Origin: Ochrobactrum sp. BTU1
Lineage (GTDB): Bacteria > Pseudomonadota > Alphaproteobacteria > Rhizobiales > Rhizobiaceae
Reading direction: 5' to 3'
NCBI GenBank assembly: GCA_018798825.1
Contig: CP076354.1
Location: 558,001 to 622,000, forward strand
DNA: 64,000 nucleotides
A program made the position numbers and the translations under genes. Under the pieces are notes generated by a model. It made no database searches and was not told the DNA's origin. It was given only the letters and a program-made list of their open reading frames with translations. Below are positions 62,292 through 64,000 of this stretch, one piece after another (the first letter of the stretch is position 1; each line of letters begins with the position of its first letter).

Positions 62292-64000
62292 TCAGGCTGC
62301 GTGGATTTCTGCCTCATGACTGACGATGGCTTTCTGTCTGCGGTCTGGAATGCAGACGGAAACTACAGTGCCAATGCCCTCGGTCGAGCGGATGCGCAGC
62401 CAGCCACCATGCAGTTCTGCAAGTGAGCGCGTAATTGCAAGGCCAAGACCTGAGCCACTATGCGTCTTGGTAAACTGGTTTTCCACCTGCTCGAACGGCT
62501 GGCCGATTTTCCGCAAGGCAGACTTTGGAATGCCTACGCCTGTATCCTGAATGGTCATGAAAAGAGCCGATCCGGTTTTACGAGCGCGTACAGTGATGTG
62601 TCCGTTATGCGAGGTGAACTTGACCGCATTGGAAAGCAGATTGATCAGCACCTGTTTGACCGCACGACGGTCTGCATTGAGCTGCATCGCTTCTTCGATA
62701 CGCGTCTCGACTGTGATGTTCTTTTCGTCTGCCTGCAGCGAGATCATGCGTACGGTTTCATTGATCAGCGGGCAAAGGTCTATCTCTTCGCGATCAAGTG
62801 AGAAATGACCAGCTTCGATCTTCGACATATCCAGAATGTCATTGATAACGTTGAGCAGGAAGTTGCCGCTGGTGTGAATGTCGTTGATATATTCTTCATA
62901 GCGATCGGAACCAAGTGGCCCGAAAGTGCCGGCTTGGATCATTTCGGAGAAACCGATAATCGCGTTGAGCGGCGTGCGCAACTCATGAGACATGTTGGCG
63001 AGGAATTCAGACTTCGCGCGGTTTGCAGCTTCCGCGCGTTCCTTTTCCTGACCATATTTACGAGCCAGTTCCGACAGTTCACGAACGCGGTCGCGCTCGC
63101 CCTTACGGGCTATCGAAAGATCGTGAATGGTTGCCATGAGGCGACGTTCGCTATCAACCAGACGTTCCTGATGCTGCTTGATCTGCGTAATGTCGGTGCC
63201 GATGGAAACAAGTCCGCCGTCCTGCGTGCGGCGTTCGTTGACCTGCAACCAGCGTCCATCGCTCAGCTGTCGTTCGAAGGTCTGACCACCCGCACGGTTA
63301 TGCTCGTTGGCCATGCGACGCTCAAAGCTGAATGGGCGTGTATGGGCATCGACTTCATTGCGCGGAACGCCTGGCTTCAGTGTCCAGACTGGAAGCCCCG
63401 CATATTCACTGAACTTGGAATTTGCCATCACCAGACGATTATTGGCATCCCACAAAACGAAGGCCTCGGAAATGTTTTCAATAGCCTCACGGATGCGCAT
63501 ATCGGCTTCAGCCGTTTGCTGCGCAAAACGGTGCTGTTCGCTGACGTCAAAGGCGATGCCCACCAGATGCAGGTCATTCTCTGCGGCAATTTCCGCACGA
63601 ACTCGCATCCAGACCCATGAACCATCGGCATGGCGCATACGGAATACCCGATCGACGTGGGAAATGTCGCCAGCCGCAGCCTGTTCAGCGATTGAATAGA
63701 GATCGCCGTCTTCTGGATTGATGATCGCTGACACGTCGCCAAAGGCGAGAACCGCATCCTGCGCTTCATAACCAAGCATTTCATACATTGAGCGCGACCA
63801 GTAGATGCGTCCGCGCGCCATGTCCCAATCCCATAGACCACCACGGCCACGCGCAAGCGCCATATCGATGCGGCGCTGAATCTGCCCGGAAAGGTCGTCA
63901 GCTTCGCGAGCGCGCGCTGCCTGACTGAAATAGGCATAAAGGATGGCAAACATCACGCCTGTCGTGCCTGCAAACAGCGTCACGTTCAGGGAGACTGCGC
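62292..64000 (-). CDS. pleC: PleC-like PAS sensor histidine kinase (5' end outside the window)
   Basis: At least 569 residues visible; the frame is open to the window edge, so the start lies beyond 64000. In order: a membrane helix ([17 protein letters not shown]), two PAS domains (about 45-155 and 165-275), a coiled linker, HisKA ([19 protein letters not shown]...[22 protein letters not shown]) and HATPase ([39 protein letters not shown]). Next to glnE, as pleC is in rhizobial chromosomes by my recollection. PleC acts as DivK kinase/phosphatase in cell-cycle polarity. A PdhS-type paralogue is the main alternative. Confidence 0.75.
   Translation of the reverse strand, partial: AVSLNVTLFAGTTGVMFAILYAYFSQAARAREADDLSGQIQRRIDMALARGRGGLWDWDMARGRIYWSRSMYEMLGYEAQDAVLAFGDVSAIINPEDGDLYSIAEQAAAGDISHVDRVFRMRHADGSWVWMRVRAEIAAENDLHLVGIAFDVSEQHRFAQQTAEADMRIREAIENISEAFVLWDANNRLVMANSKFSEYAGLPVWTLKPGVPRNEVDAHTRPFSFERRMANEHNRAGGQTFERQLSDGRWLQVNERRTQDGGLVSIGTDITQIKQHQERLVDSERRLMATIHDLSIARKGERDRVRELSELARKYGQEKERAEAANRAKSEFLANMSHELRTPLNAIIGFSEMIQAGTFGPLGSDRYEEYINDIHTSGNFLLNVINDILDMSKIEAGHFSLDREEIDLCPLINETVRMISLQADEKNITVETRIEEAMQLNADRRAVKQVLINLLSNAVKFTSHNGHITVRARKTGSALFMTIQDTGVGIPKSALRKIGQPFEQVENQFTKTHSGSGLGLAITRSLAELHGGWLRIRSTEGIGTVVSVCIPDRRQKAIVSHEAEIHAA

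Noticed and set aside
62805..63620. Plus-strand open frame (271 codons) opposite the PleC-like kinase
   Set aside because: Antisense shadow of clear HisKA/PAS coding sequence.

Overview
The window looks like a chromosomal segment of a Brucellaceae alphaproteobacterium (Brucella/Ochrobactrum group). The basis is the protein content I recognise (BetIAB, MucR, FeuN-FeuP-FeuQ, the CcmI-E-F-H set followed by DegP, a response regulator/kinase pair, GlnE and PleC), the dense ATGA/GTGA stop-start overlaps, and dispersed intergenic repeats of the kind common in this group. This assignment comes from recall and reading, not from a database search.

Layout. 1-4.4 kb: minus-strand betI-betA-betB operon (choline to glycine betaine) with a candidate BetI operator, then a GreA/GreB-type factor facing CorA. 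5.6-9.7 kb: GntR regulator coupled to a CynX/NimT-type exporter, a small helical protein and a HerA-like ATPase. 9.8-19.2 kb: L,D-transpeptidase, HAD dehalogenase, iron superoxide dismutase, cytochrome c-prime, diheme cytochrome c, MATE exporter, oligopeptidase B, MsrB. 19.2-28.2 kb: MucR, a small gene that appears frameshifted, a DnaA-domain-IV-like protein coupled to a DUF6456 protein, amidase, SufE, DUF5330, a membrane histidine kinase overlapping a peptidoglycan-binding protein, DUF1491. 28.2-33.0 kb: DUF2336 and a class A penicillin-binding protein operon with DUF1214 and DUF1254 proteins.

33.1-47.8 kb is the most striking part: an apparently complete gene transfer agent (GTA) structural cluster in the order terS-terL-portal-small membrane protein-protease-capsid-connector-adaptor-DUF3168-tail tube-gp10-gp10.1-short tape measure-DUF2460-DUF2163-NlpC/P60-large tip protein-small membrane protein. 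There is no integrase, repressor, replication gene or att-like repeat. A candidate promoter and three-hairpin small RNA sit just upstream. An extra small ORF lies between the adaptor and DUF3168 genes, a terminator-like hairpin follows the capsid gene, and a chromosomal-type dispersed repeat lies inside the operon.

47.9-64 kb: feuN-feuP-feuQ (feuQ probably starting at CTG), a surface lipoprotein, ccmI-ccmE-ccmF-ccmH with a 20-codon bridging mini-ORF, degP, a two-component pair, glnE, and the 3' part of a PleC-like kinase that runs off the window end.

Cross-cutting: at least three families of dispersed repeats (about 60-110 nt) fill many gaps, and in several places a repeat copy supplies the last codons or stop of the adjacent gene. 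I saw no tRNA, rRNA, insertion sequence or CRISPR array.
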